DNA of 42,590 bases from a virus. How positions within the stretch are numbered: position 1 is the stretch's first letter; the number at the start of each line of letters is the position of its first letter. The notes under the pieces are model-generated. The model had not been told where the DNA came from and did no database searches. It was given only the letters and a program-made list of their open reading frames with translations. Location: IMG/VR virus record IMGVR_UViG_3300045953_000260, positions 1-42,590 of that record; one strand, 5' to 3'. The translations under genes were made by a program, and so were the position numbers. Below, piece by piece: positions 20,039 through 27,745 of this stretch.

Positions 20039-21395
20039 CGTCCAGGGCGATCCCGGACCGCTCGTCGACTTTGTCCCGAGGTTGCAACCGCGCTTCGAGC
20101 CGCCGCGCCACCTTGCACAGCTCGCTGACGCGCTCGAGCGAGCTCCAAACGGAAGGCTGCGCGCTGTCGTATCCATTCCGCCGCGCATGGGGAAGACCGA
20201 GCTCATCCTCTCGTTCTTCGCGTGGGCGCTGCTCTCGCGGCCGTGGCTTCAGTTCATCTATCTGACGTACGGCGGCAAGCTCGCGAAGTCGAAGAGCGGA
20301 AAGGCTCGCGCGCTCGCGCGCACGGCAGGCGTGGTGCTCGACGAGACCTCGACCGCGAAGGATGAGTGGCTGACGCCAGATCAGGGGGGCGTGCGCGCGG
20401 CGGGCATGGATCAGTCGGTCACGGGCCAGGGCGCGAACGTACTGATCATCGACGACCCCCACAAGAATCGAGTCGAAGCGGAATCAAAAGCGGAGAGAGA
20501 TCGGGTGTGGGATCTTGTGACGGGAACCGCGGAGACGCGGCTCGAGCCCGACGGGTCGATCATCATCTGCCAGCAACGATGGCACGAGGACGACGCCGCC
20601 GGACGTGCCCTCGCCACCGGCGAGTTCATGCACATCAACCTGAAAGCGATCGGCGACGACGGTTCTGCGCTCTGGCATCGATGGCCAGTCGAGGAGCTCG
20701 AGCGAAAGAAAAAGATCGTCGGCCCGTACAACTGGGCGTCCCAATACGAAGGTCGACCCATGCCGAAAGGCGGTCGCCTCTTCTTCGACGCCCTCCTCGT
20801 CGACGACATACCCGCCGAGCTCGTCGTCGCGATTGGCGTCGACCTGGCACACACCGCGCGGACGAGCTCCGACTGGTGCGTTGCGTTGGCGATGGGCCTC
20901 GATCGTCGCACGAGAATGCGATACGTCCTCGACGTTCGGCGGCGTCAAGCGAGGCTTGCGGACGTGGTCCGTGATGGACAGGTTCTCGAAATGGGGTTCG
21001 CCCGGGACGTCGCTGCACTGCAAGCGGCGTATCCGGGCGCACGCACGGTCTGCCACATCGGAGGGAAGGAAGACGTCGTGGTTGAACTGATGGGAGCCCT
21101 GAAGGAGTCGCCCGTGTACATCGAGACGATGCCGGCGCTCACCGATAAATGGGTCCGACATCAGGCCTACGGCGCAGCGTGGAACCGTGGGGAGATAGGC
21201 GTGCCGCGCCGCGCGCCTTGGGCGGCTCAGCTCGTGAGCGAGCACAGCGGCTTCCGAGGCAAGGACGGCGACGAGGACGACACCGTAGACGCTGCGGGGT
21301 CGGCGTATACTGCGCTCGAAGAGGCGGGCGCTCCTCCCGAGGCGAGCGGGAATGAGCGACTCACCGCGGGGTTGAGGAGAACGCGATGGACGTGA
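19953..21395 (+). CDS. terL: Terminase large subunit
   Basis: Protein of up to 480 residues (ATG 19953; ATG 19962 is equally possible, neither has a clear ribosome site). ATPase: Walker A-like I-P-P-R-M-G-K-T-E (75-83), Walker B V-L-I-I-D-D-P (163-169), and I-I-C-Q-Q-R-W-H-E-D-D. Nuclease: I-G-V-D-L-A-H-T (D297), S-S-D-W-C-V (D307) and D-G-D-E-D-D-T-V-D-A near the end. This is the packaging motor and nuclease that fills and cuts DNA into proheads. The packaging type cannot be told from sequence alone. Confidence 0.93.
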   Translation: MGSMRVIERVARLRRTRRALARARRPSTSVQGDPGPLVDFVPRLQPRFEPPRHLAQLADALERAPNGRLRAVVSIPPRMGKTELILSFFAWALLSRPWLQFIYLTYGGKLAKSKSGKARALARTAGVVLDETSTAKDEWLTPDQGGVRAAGMDQSVTGQGANVLIIDDPHKNRVEAESKAERDRVWDLVTGTAETRLEPDGSIIICQQRWHEDDAAGRALATGEFMHINLKAIGDDGSALWHRWPVEELERKKKIVGPYNWASQYEGRPMPKGGRLFFDALLVDDIPAELVVAIGVDLAHTARTSSDWCVALAMGLDRRTRMRYVLDVRRRQARLADVVRDGQVLEMGFARDVAALQAAYPGARTVCHIGGKEDVVVELMGALKESPVYIETMPALTDKWVRHQAYGAAWNRGEIGVPRRAPWAAQLVSEHSGFRGKDGDEDDTVDAAGSAYTALEEAGAPPEASGNERLTAGLRRTRWT

Positions 21396-21730
21396 CGAGG
21401 AGGATCTGCGCGGCGATATTGTTGCTCGGGTGTTCTGATGCGCGCGGTCCTGTGGACGACGCTTCCATGCCGTTCGACGCTGGCATGGCTGACGGAGGCG
21501 CTGACGCCGCGAACAATGTCGATGCTGCTGTGGTTGGCCCGGTGGTTCAATGCACCATGGAGACCGGAGTCTGGGAAGCCGAGTGCTTCGAGGGAGGAAC
21601 CCGACGGTTCGACCTCATTGCTCGGTGCAGCACGAAGGGTGCGGTGAGCGGGATAGCTGCCACGTGCGATTCATCCGGAAACCTCGTCGCATGCCCGACG
21701 CCCACGTATCCGCTCTGTAGCGATGAGTAG
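21386..21730 (+). CDS. Secreted lipoprotein inserted between terminase and portal
   Basis: Protein of 114 residues with GAGGAG before ATG 21386; it overlaps the terL end by 10 bases. Signal peptide I-C-A-A-I-L-L-L-G-C with the lipid Cys at residue 16, then an Asp/Ala/Gly-rich linker (D-A-S-M-P-F-D-A-G-M-A-D-G-G-A-D-A) and a Cys-containing C-terminal part. This linker style is typical of myxobacterial lipoproteins. It is not a packaging protein and looks like a moron gene altering the host cell envelope. Confidence 0.8.
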   Translation: MDVTRRICAAILLLGCSDARGPVDDASMPFDAGMADGGADAANNVDAAVVGPVVQCTMETGVWEAECFEGGTRRFDLIARCSTKGAVSGIAATCDSSGNLVACPTPTYPLCSDE

Positions 21731-21752
21731 CGCTCGGAACTTTCTCTGAGCG
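21731..21752 (+). terminator. Stem-loop after the lipoprotein gene, possible weak terminator
   Basis: CGCTCGGA ... TCTGAGCG gives an 8-bp stem with one G-T pair and loop ACTTTC, starting immediately after the lipoprotein stop. The following bases (AAAGTCGTTT) are not a good T run, so termination would be partial; it may instead protect the mRNA end. Confidence 0.35.
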
Positions 21753-21851
21753 AAAGTCGTTTCGGATGATCCCCGTGCGCAACGCAAACCAAATTTCCGG
21801 GGGTCACGCGCCCTAGTTCTCCGAGCTCGCGGAGCCACGCACTCTCCGGTC

Positions 21852-23093
21852 GTGGGCGTTGTCGTCCCGATCTCCTCGCACGTGACGCGCCCGTCGATGC
21901 GGGCTCGTCCGGTGACCGCACGGCTCGCGGCGATGAAACCGGAGCACCTCGCGGCCATCCTCGCGAGCGCGGAGCGCGGCGAGATCCAGCAATGGGCGGA
22001 CCTGTGCGATCGCATGGTCCAGATCGACGGGCACGTCCGGGCGAACTACGAGACGCGGCTCGCGACGGTGGCGGGCGCGCGCTGGGAGATGCTCGAGGGG
22101 AGGACGGGCGACCCCGCGCGCGACGCGTGGGCGCTGCCGGCGCGCGATTTCTGCGAGAACGTGTTGCGGTCGACGCCTGCCTTCGAGCCGGCGGTGATGG
22201 ATCTGCTCGACGGAATCGGAGTCGGGCTCGGCGTCGTCGAAGTCGACTGGGCGTGGCAGAGCAACGCGTGGGTGCCGATCGATCTGCGCTGGGTGCACCA
22301 ACGACGCTTCCGTTGGGGCGAGCAGTGGGAGCTCCGGCTCCTCGAGACCGGCTACGGCGGTTCGTGCGGCGGCAGGGGCAAGCCCGTTTCGGAGTGGCCG
22401 CGGAAATTCATTGTGCACACCCCGCGAGCTCGAAGCGGGACGCCCGGCGTGAGCGGATGCCTTCGCCCGGTCGCGTGGGACTTCCTGTTCAAGCGCTGGG
22501 CGAAGCAATTCTGGGTGCAAGGGGCTGAGCGCTTCGCATGGCCCTTCATGTACGGCGAAGTGCCGCGCAATGCGCCGCTCGAGGTGCGCGAGAAAATGAA
22601 GAAGGCGCTCGAGGAGATCTCCGCGGACCATTCCGCGGTGCTCGAGGCGGGCGACGCGATCAAGATCCTCGAGAGCGCGATCAAAGACGGGGGCACGTGG
22701 AAGGATTTGGTCGAAGCGCTGAACGGCGACATCTCGAAGTCGATCCTCGGCTCGGTCGACCAAACCGAACCCACAAAGGTCGGCGCGTGGAAGGCGGTCG
22801 AGAGCCGGAAGGGAACGACGGTCGATTCGCGGACCGCGATCGACGAGCGACAGCTGAGTTCGACGCTCGAGTCGACGCTCGTAACGTGGCTCTGCGAATT
22901 CAACACGCACCGTTTCGGCGGAGTCCTCCCGGCGATCCCGAAACCGCGTTGGGTTGTCGCAGAGAAGCGCCGCGAGATCCCCGAGCACCTCGCCGAGGCA
23001 CGCGTCGTCACTCGAAACGAGCTGCGAGCTTCCATTGGTCTCGACCCCATGCCCGGGCCCATCGGAGAAGAGCTCGTGGGTGAAGCGGACTGA
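21852..23093 (+). CDS. Portal protein, DUF935/Mu gp29-like
   Basis: Protein of 413 residues with GTG start 21852. Features of the Mu gp29 portal family: L-A-A-I-L-A-S-A-E-R-G-E near 35, V-R-A-N-Y-E-T-R-L-A-T-V-A-G, W-A-W-Q-S-N-A-W-V-P ... R-R-F-R-W, F-I-V-H-T-P-R, W-D-F-L-F-K-R-W-A ... F-A-W-P-F, and a long C-terminal helical region. The portal forms the dodecameric ring for DNA entry. It is somewhat short for the family. No minor head (gpF/gp30) gene follows it, unlike Mu. Confidence 0.85.
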   Translation: MGVVVPISSHVTRPSMRARPVTARLAAMKPEHLAAILASAERGEIQQWADLCDRMVQIDGHVRANYETRLATVAGARWEMLEGRTGDPARDAWALPARDFCENVLRSTPAFEPAVMDLLDGIGVGLGVVEVDWAWQSNAWVPIDLRWVHQRRFRWGEQWELRLLETGYGGSCGGRGKPVSEWPRKFIVHTPRARSGTPGVSGCLRPVAWDFLFKRWAKQFWVQGAERFAWPFMYGEVPRNAPLEVREKMKKALEEISADHSAVLEAGDAIKILESAIKDGGTWKDLVEALNGDISKSILGSVDQTEPTKVGAWKAVESRKGTTVDSRTAIDERQLSSTLESTLVTWLCEFNTHRFGGVLPAIPKPRWVVAEKRREIPEHLAEARVVTRNELRASIGLDPMPGPIGEELVGEAD

Positions 23094-23155
23094 GGCCCAA
23101 GGGCCCGGCACCTTGCCCCACTTCTACGCACTCGTCGCCGCAGTCAACGTCCGGG

Positions 23156-24367
23156 TTGATGGGCCTCCTCGTGGGTGCGGCAACGGAACCGCTCGCAGAC
23201 GTCGGCGAGAGCGATCTCGCTCGTCGTCTGCGAGCGGGCGGCTTTCTCGCATTCACGCGCTCCTCTCGAATCACTCTGAAGGACGGCGAGCGCGAGACTT
23301 GGATCCAGGTCTCGAAGCTCGGGGAGTGGAAGGGTCACGCCGCCGGCGAGTTCTCGCTCGAAGCGGAGCACCACGACTCGGCGGTCTCGCAGTTCGGACG
23401 AACCGCGAACGATCTGGTGCTCGACTACGAGCACCAGAGCGTCTCGTTCCTTCCCGTCGAAGCGCCGGCCGCTGGGTGGATCTCGGAGCTCCGTGTCGAG
23501 GACGACGGCGCATTGATGGCGCGCGTGAAGTTCACCGACAAAGCGGCGCAGTACATCCGCTCCGACGAGTATCGATACACGTCGCCCGTGTGGCTTTTCG
23601 ACGTGCCCGATCGCGAGAACGGCTCGCCGATCCTCGCCGAGCTGCACTCGGTCGCCCTTACCAACGTCCCCTTCCTCGACGGAATGCAACCGGTAGCGCT
23701 CAGCCGCCTCACCAAGAAGGAAATGATCATGAGCACCACGAAGACCAGGAAGAACGCAACCCCGGCCGGCGAGCAGGCGCTCGCAGAGCTTCAAACACTC
23801 CTCGGTCTCGGGAGCGAAGAGGAACTCGCGGCGTGGGTCTCGCAGAACTCGGGCGCGCTCGAGTCGATGGCCAGCGGCGAGGGCGGCGGCGAAGCAGAGA
23901 TGGTCCGCGCCGAGCTCACGCGTGCTCGCCGAGATCTCGAGACGAAGACGGCGGCGCTGTCGATCGCGATCGACGAAAAGACATCGCTCGCGGCGGAGGT
24001 ATCCGCACTCCGTGAGTCGGAGGCGCGGCGCCTCGTCGACGAGGCGATCAAGGAAGGGCGCGCAAGCGCGGGACAGCTCGATGCGCTCCTTACGCTCGCA
24101 CGGCATCCGGCGAAGAAGTCCGCCGATGCGCCGGATGGTCCGCGCGAGCTCTTCTTCGCGCTGACAGCGTCGAGGATCGCCACGCCGATCACCGATCAAG
24201 TCACGCGGCAGACCGGAGGCGGCGGTGCCGACGCCGATGAGCCGCTGAGCGGACGAGCACTCGCGTTCTACCGATCGCTGAAGCAATCGAAGCCTCGTCG
24301 AGGAGGCAAGGCGCTCTCGGATCAGGAGATCAGGGCGCTCGCACGTGAGAAGGCGGCGCTCGCGTAG
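23156..24367 (+). CDS. Mu I-like head maturation protease with scaffold domain
   Basis: Protein of 403 residues (TTG 23156 or ATG 23159; no strong ribosome site). The N-terminal ~185 residues resemble the Mu I protease: W-I-Q-V-S-K-L-G-E-W-K-G, then D-Y-E-H-Q-S with a likely catalytic His, and E-L-H-S-V-A-L-T-N-V-P. The C-terminal half is a coiled coil (about 245-300) typical of scaffolding, with a basic end. An internal start at 23729 probably yields the scaffold alone, as in Mu I/Z. Confidence 0.85.
   Translation: MMGLLVGAATEPLADVGESDLARRLRAGGFLAFTRSSRITLKDGERETWIQVSKLGEWKGHAAGEFSLEAEHHDSAVSQFGRTANDLVLDYEHQSVSFLPVEAPAAGWISELRVEDDGALMARVKFTDKAAQYIRSDEYRYTSPVWLFDVPDRENGSPILAELHSVALTNVPFLDGMQPVALSRLTKKEMIMSTTKTRKNATPAGEQALAELQTLLGLGSEEELAAWVSQNSGALESMASGEGGGEAEMVRAELTRARRDLETKTAALSIAIDEKTSLAAEVSALRESEARRLVDEAIKEGRASAGQLDALLTLARHPAKKSADAPDGPRELFFALTASRIATPITDQVTRQTGGGGADADEPLSGRALAFYRSLKQSKPRRGGKALSDQEIRALAREKAALA
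23729..24367 (+). CDS. Nested scaffold protein, Mu Z-like
   Basis: In-frame internal start inside the protease gene. ATG 23729 has AAGAAGG about eight bases upstream (23714-23720), better than the site of the full-length gene; ATG 23723 is the alternative. The product of 212 residues starts M-S-T-T-K-T-R-K-N and comprises just the scaffold domain: Ala/Glu-rich, coiled coil, basic C-terminus. Mu produces its scaffold Z the same way, from within I. Expression is inferred from the ribosome site. Confidence 0.6.
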   Translation: MSTTKTRKNATPAGEQALAELQTLLGLGSEEELAAWVSQNSGALESMASGEGGGEAEMVRAELTRARRDLETKTAALSIAIDEKTSLAAEVSALRESEARRLVDEAIKEGRASAGQLDALLTLARHPAKKSADAPDGPRELFFALTASRIATPITDQVTRQTGGGGADADEPLSGRALAFYRSLKQSKPRRGGKALSDQEIRALAREKAALA

Positions 24368-24406
24368 CGCAGAGGAACCCCAGATCACTCTGAAGGAGCA
24401 ACGACC

Positions 24407-24841
24407 ATGACGGCACTCGCAGCAGACACGGCTCGCCCGCGTCGTAACACGCAAAACATGATGAAGGGCTCCGTCGTAGGCGCGGACAGCCAGACGATTT
24501 TTCAGGGGGCCGTTCTCTGCCATAACGGCGCGGGAAAGGTCGCCGAGGGCGCCGACTCGGCCGGGTTCTTCATCGCAGGCGTCTCGCCGCGCAAGGCGAC
24601 TACGGGCACCTCGAACACGAAGGAGCTCGAGTACGAATGGGGCCACGAAGAGCTGTTCGCGCACGACGGCAGCCTCACCGCTGCGGACGTCGGAAAGAAC
24701 GCGGCCCTGCTCGACGACAACACCGTCTGCGATTCGACGGTCACGACGAACGACGTCGTCGCGGGACGGATTACCGAGTTCGTGAGCTCCTCGTTCGTGT
24801 GGGTACACGTCGGCGTGTTCGCGCTGACTACGGCAACCTGA
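24407..24841 (+). CDS. Head decoration/stabilisation protein, DUF2190-like
   Basis: Protein of 144 residues from ATG 24407 with AAGGAG eight bases upstream. Gly/Ala/Thr-rich beta sequence: F-Q-G-A-V-L-C-H-N-G-A-G-K-V, A-G-F-F-I-A-G-V-S, V-A-G-R-I-T-E-F-V. The position between scaffold and major capsid protein is where phages keep small capsid decoration proteins. Family membership is suggested by layout only. Confidence 0.65.
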   Translation: MTALAADTARPRRNTQNMMKGSVVGADSQTIFQGAVLCHNGAGKVAEGADSAGFFIAGVSPRKATTGTSNTKELEYEWGHEELFAHDGSLTAADVGKNAALLDDNTVCDSTVTTNDVVAGRITEFVSSSFVWVHVGVFALTTAT

Positions 24842-24876
24842 TTCTGAGTCAACGGAACGGACTAACGGAGTAAGAA

Positions 24877-25827
24877 ATGTCGATCATCGATCAGGACATC
24901 ATCGACGCCGCCTCGGCGACCTTCGAGATCAAGTTCCAGGAGGTCTTCGAGCACGACGACGAGACTCCGTCGGTCGCCGATGCGATCGGGGAGATCGTTC
25001 CGACCGAGTCGGAGGAGAATGAAGTTGATCTCCTCGGCGCGATGCCGGTCATGAAGAAGTGGATCGGCCCGAAGGAGATGCAGGTCCAGCGCGCGTATTC
25101 GCAGCGCGTGTTCCTCGAGAAGTACGAGGCGACCTTCGAGCTCCCGCGCATGAAGGTCTCCTACGACAAGCTCGGCTTGATCGGACGACGCATCGATCGC
25201 TTCATGAGTCGTAACCGTTACTGGAAGGAAAAGATCCTCTTCGACTTCCTGGTTACGAACCCGACGGGATACGACGGCGTCGCATTCTTCTCGACGGCGC
25301 ACCCTCACGGCCCCGGCGGAAACCAGAGCAACACGACGACCGCCGCTCTGGCGGTGGGCACGCTCGACACTGCCATTCAGACGATGCAGTCCTTGCGCGA
25401 CGAGAACGGCGAGAACCTCGGCATCTCGCCGACGATCCTCGTAACCGGCCCGAAGCTTCGTAAGACGGCGATCGAACTCACGGGGTCAGACCGAATCGCG
25501 AGCGTGAACGCCGCTGGCGCTCTCGACCCGGGTTCGGCGGCTGTCGCCGCCGCGACGTTCCCGAACTACTTCGTCGGTGGGTTCCTGGATTACTTCATGT
25601 GGCCGCGGCTCGTCGGGACACAGGACGATTGGTGGATGCTCTTCGCGACGACCGCGGACGCGAAGGCGTTCCTCCTCTACGAAGGCCGCGCCGTCGAGGG
25701 CATCCCCCAAACCGACATGAACGGCGAGCACCGATTCATCAACGACATGCTCCGGTGGTCGCTCGAATCGGATCACGTGCCGGCCGCCGGCGCGTGGCAG
25801 GTCGCATACGGCGGCATCGTCGCCTGA
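24877..25827 (+). CDS. Major capsid protein, Mu gpT-like
   Basis: Protein of 316 residues with GGAG before ATG 24877. It carries features of Mu gpT: M-K-K-W-I-G-P-K-E, V-F-L-E-K-Y-E-A-T-F-E-L-P-R, Y-W-K-E-K-I-L-F-D-F-L-V, G-Y-D-G-V-A-F-F-S-T-A-H-P, P-T-I-L-V-T-G-P-K-L-R and a hydrophobic C-terminus. This is the HK97-fold shell subunit. It follows the decoration protein and is expected to be among the most abundant phage products. Confidence 0.9.
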   Translation: MSIIDQDIIDAASATFEIKFQEVFEHDDETPSVADAIGEIVPTESEENEVDLLGAMPVMKKWIGPKEMQVQRAYSQRVFLEKYEATFELPRMKVSYDKLGLIGRRIDRFMSRNRYWKEKILFDFLVTNPTGYDGVAFFSTAHPHGPGGNQSNTTTAALAVGTLDTAIQTMQSLRDENGENLGISPTILVTGPKLRKTAIELTGSDRIASVNAAGALDPGSAAVAAATFPNYFVGGFLDYFMWPRLVGTQDDWWMLFATTADAKAFLLYEGRAVEGIPQTDMNGEHRFINDMLRWSLESDHVPAAGAWQVAYGGIVA

Positions 25828-25868
25828 TTCGCACGCTGGCGCTCACGCGCCGCAGCCAAAGGAGACCC

Positions 25869-26297
25869 ATGGATCCCATCACCGCTGTCGCCTTCTCGAA
25901 GATCGCGCGGATCGATCCTCCCCGGATCGATCCGCGTACGGGACTCGAGGAGGCCAAAGTTCGCGCACTCGTAAAGTGCATCCCTCTCTTGCAGGTTCTC
26001 CCGGGAGGCCACCTCGTCAAGAAGGGCGAGAACTACATCGAGGCGTACGTCTCCGACTTGCGCAAGATCGAAGCGCTCGTCGAGACGGCGACCGAGACCG
26101 AACTCGGCGACGTACAGCGTGAGTACGAGCGCCAGATGAAGAAGTGGCGCAAGGAAAACCGCAACGTCCCCGAGCGCGCGTGCCCGATCAACCCAGAGGC
26201 CGCGTTCCATCACGTGATGGGGCGTGATCGGCTCCCGCTCGAGTCCGTCGAAGTCCTGAAGGACGACGCGAAGAAGGGCGCAACGAAGGCGGCGTGA
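25869..26297 (+). CDS. Head-associated hypothetical protein
   Basis: Protein of 142 residues; ATG 25869 after GGAGA. R-I-D-P-P-R-I-D-P-R-T-G near 15, then V-L-P-G-G-H-L-V-K-K-G-E-N-Y, then a long charged helix (about 70-100) and P-E-A-A-F-H-H-V. It lies between the capsid gene and the gp36-like connector, so it probably belongs to the head or neck. No named family. Confidence 0.65.
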   Translation: MDPITAVAFSKIARIDPPRIDPRTGLEEAKVRALVKCIPLLQVLPGGHLVKKGENYIEAYVSDLRKIEALVETATETELGDVQREYERQMKKWRKENRNVPERACPINPEAAFHHVMGRDRLPLESVEVLKDDAKKGATKAA

Positions 26298-26301
26298 ACC
26301 C

Positions 26302-26742
26302 GTGTACATCAACGCGGAATTCCTGAACGCGGCCTACGGGACGGGCCAGGTCACCGCGTTGTGTGGCACGACCGAAGAGCTCACCGCGACGATCGAACTC
26401 GCGGAGGCCGAGGTCGAGAGCGCGTTGACGATGGGCGGCTACAGCGGCGCCGTCCCGTCGTCCGTGTACACGGCGATCGGTGATGTCCCGAAGGTCGTGA
26501 AGCTGGCGGCGTATGGCGCGTGGCTCGAACTCGCGCACGGCCGGAACAGCCTCGAGATCCCGAAGGAGTTTCAGCCGTATACCCGGAAGATCGAGGATAT
26601 CCGCCTCGGAAGGCTCGAGATCCCCGGGGTCCCGAAAGTTGTGGGGCGCGCCGTCGGCGGAGTCCTCACGACCGAGACGGACGACAGCATCGAGGGCGGG
26701 AAGCCGCAGATTTTTTCGCGCGATGCGCTCGAGGGATACTGA
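26302..26742 (+). CDS. Head-tail connector, DUF1320/Mu gp36-like
   Basis: Protein of 146 residues with GTG start 26302. Helical head completion layout: Y-I-N-A-E-F-L-N-A-A-Y-G at the start, I-E-L-A-E-A-E-V-E-S-A-L-T, V-V-K-L-A-A-Y-G-A-W-L-E-L and a C-terminal beta part. This matches the small gp36-type connectors of Mu-like heads. It would bind beneath the portal and receive the tail. Confidence 0.75.
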   Translation: MYINAEFLNAAYGTGQVTALCGTTEELTATIELAEAEVESALTMGGYSGAVPSSVYTAIGDVPKVVKLAAYGAWLELAHGRNSLEIPKEFQPYTRKIEDIRLGRLEIPGVPKVVGRAVGGVLTTETDDSIEGGKPQIFSRDALEGY

Positions 26743-27233
26743 TGCCGGTCATCATCACGGGGCTCGCGCAAGCGATTGCGGATCATCAGGAATGGGCCGC
26801 GCGCGCACACAACATTCGGCCGGTTCTTGAGGAGATCGGCGCCGACACCACGCGCGTGGTCGACGAGGCATGGAGCTCGCGGCGCTCGCCGGCGGGCGAG
26901 GCCTGGCCACCGGAGAAAGAACAGGCCCCGCCGACGCGGGCGGGGACGCGCAGCGCGCGACCCGCGCGTCGGTCCGCGGGCAGACGGCTCGAGGATGCGC
27001 ACGAGGTCATCGTCGAGCCACGTTCGATCACGATCAGCGTTCCGGTTCCGCACGCCTCGTTTCAGTTCTTCGGAACCGAAGCTGTTCCGGCCCGCAACCC
27101 GCTCCCGGTCGAGCGCGTGCGCGGCGGATACGTCATCCCCGGAACTGGCACCGCCGCGGCATGGCTCGAGCGGATGCTCGATCGGATCCGGGCGTACTTG
27201 ATCGCCGACGACGGAGATGCCGGTGGACGCTGA
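26742..27233 (+). CDS. Virion morphogenesis protein, Mu gpG-like
   Basis: Protein of 163 residues; ATG 26742 overlaps the upstream stop (TGATG). Pro/Arg-rich middle and H-A-S-F-Q-F-F-G-T-E ... P-A-R-N-P-L-P-V near 107-125, as in the family of phage virion-morphogenesis (gpG/gpS) proteins needed to finish the head-tail joint. The C-terminus is helical. Role from family resemblance and position. Confidence 0.7.
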   Translation: MPVIITGLAQAIADHQEWAARAHNIRPVLEEIGADTTRVVDEAWSSRRSPAGEAWPPEKEQAPPTRAGTRSARPARRSAGRRLEDAHEVIVEPRSITISVPVPHASFQFFGTEAVPARNPLPVERVRGGYVIPGTGTAAAWLERMLDRIRAYLIADDGDAGGR

Positions 27234-27738
27234 CGCGATCATCACGGCGATCCGGGAGGTCGCGACCGGTCAGGGCGGTACGGTCCGCAAGGTCGCGCAG
27301 AGCACGATCCAGGAGGGCGTGTACGAAGGCCTGAACGACTCGCGGACAGCGCTCCGAGCTCGCGTGAGGACGGCGATCGACGTCCGAGCGCCGCGGATGC
27401 AGCGCACGGGCGCCGTCGGTCCTCAAACGGCAAACCGCGAGGTCATCTCGATCGAGGTCGACGTGATGTTGACGCACTCGACGGAGCACGAGCTGCGCGA
27501 GGACGAGCGCCACGGCGCGCGGGCGGCCGCGGCAGAAGACGCGACCGCGATTCGGAGGGCGCTCGGGTGGCCCGGAAACGTCACGGTGACGATCGCAGGG
27601 ACCGCGACGGGAATCGTGAGCGGATGCCTCCTCGAGCGCTCTCCGTGGGCGATCACCCGCGAGGACTGGGGCAAGCGGATCTTGCAAAGCGAATTGCACC
27701 TTCGAGGGTGGGTCCTCGACACGCAACCGATCGCATGA
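27217..27738 (+). CDS. Neck or tail-terminator-like protein
   Basis: Protein of 173 residues; ATG 27217 (or GTG 27223, behind GGAG) lies inside the end of the previous gene. Two helices lead into a beta-rich domain (V-I-S-I-E-V-D-V-M, N-V-T-V-T-I-A-G-T-A, L-Q-S-E-L-H-L-R-G-W). The position between the gpG-like gene and the tube gene fits a tail terminator. I do not recognise a named family. Confidence 0.6.
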   Translation: MPVDADAIITAIREVATGQGGTVRKVAQSTIQEGVYEGLNDSRTALRARVRTAIDVRAPRMQRTGAVGPQTANREVISIEVDVMLTHSTEHELREDERHGARAAAAEDATAIRRALGWPGNVTVTIAGTATGIVSGCLLERSPWAITREDWGKRILQSELHLRGWVLDTQPIA

Positions 27739-27745
27739 GGCGAGC

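Noticed and set aside
22954-24015. Long Arg-rich plus-strand frame overlapping portal and protease
   Set aside because: Overlaps two recognised head genes and has shadow composition.
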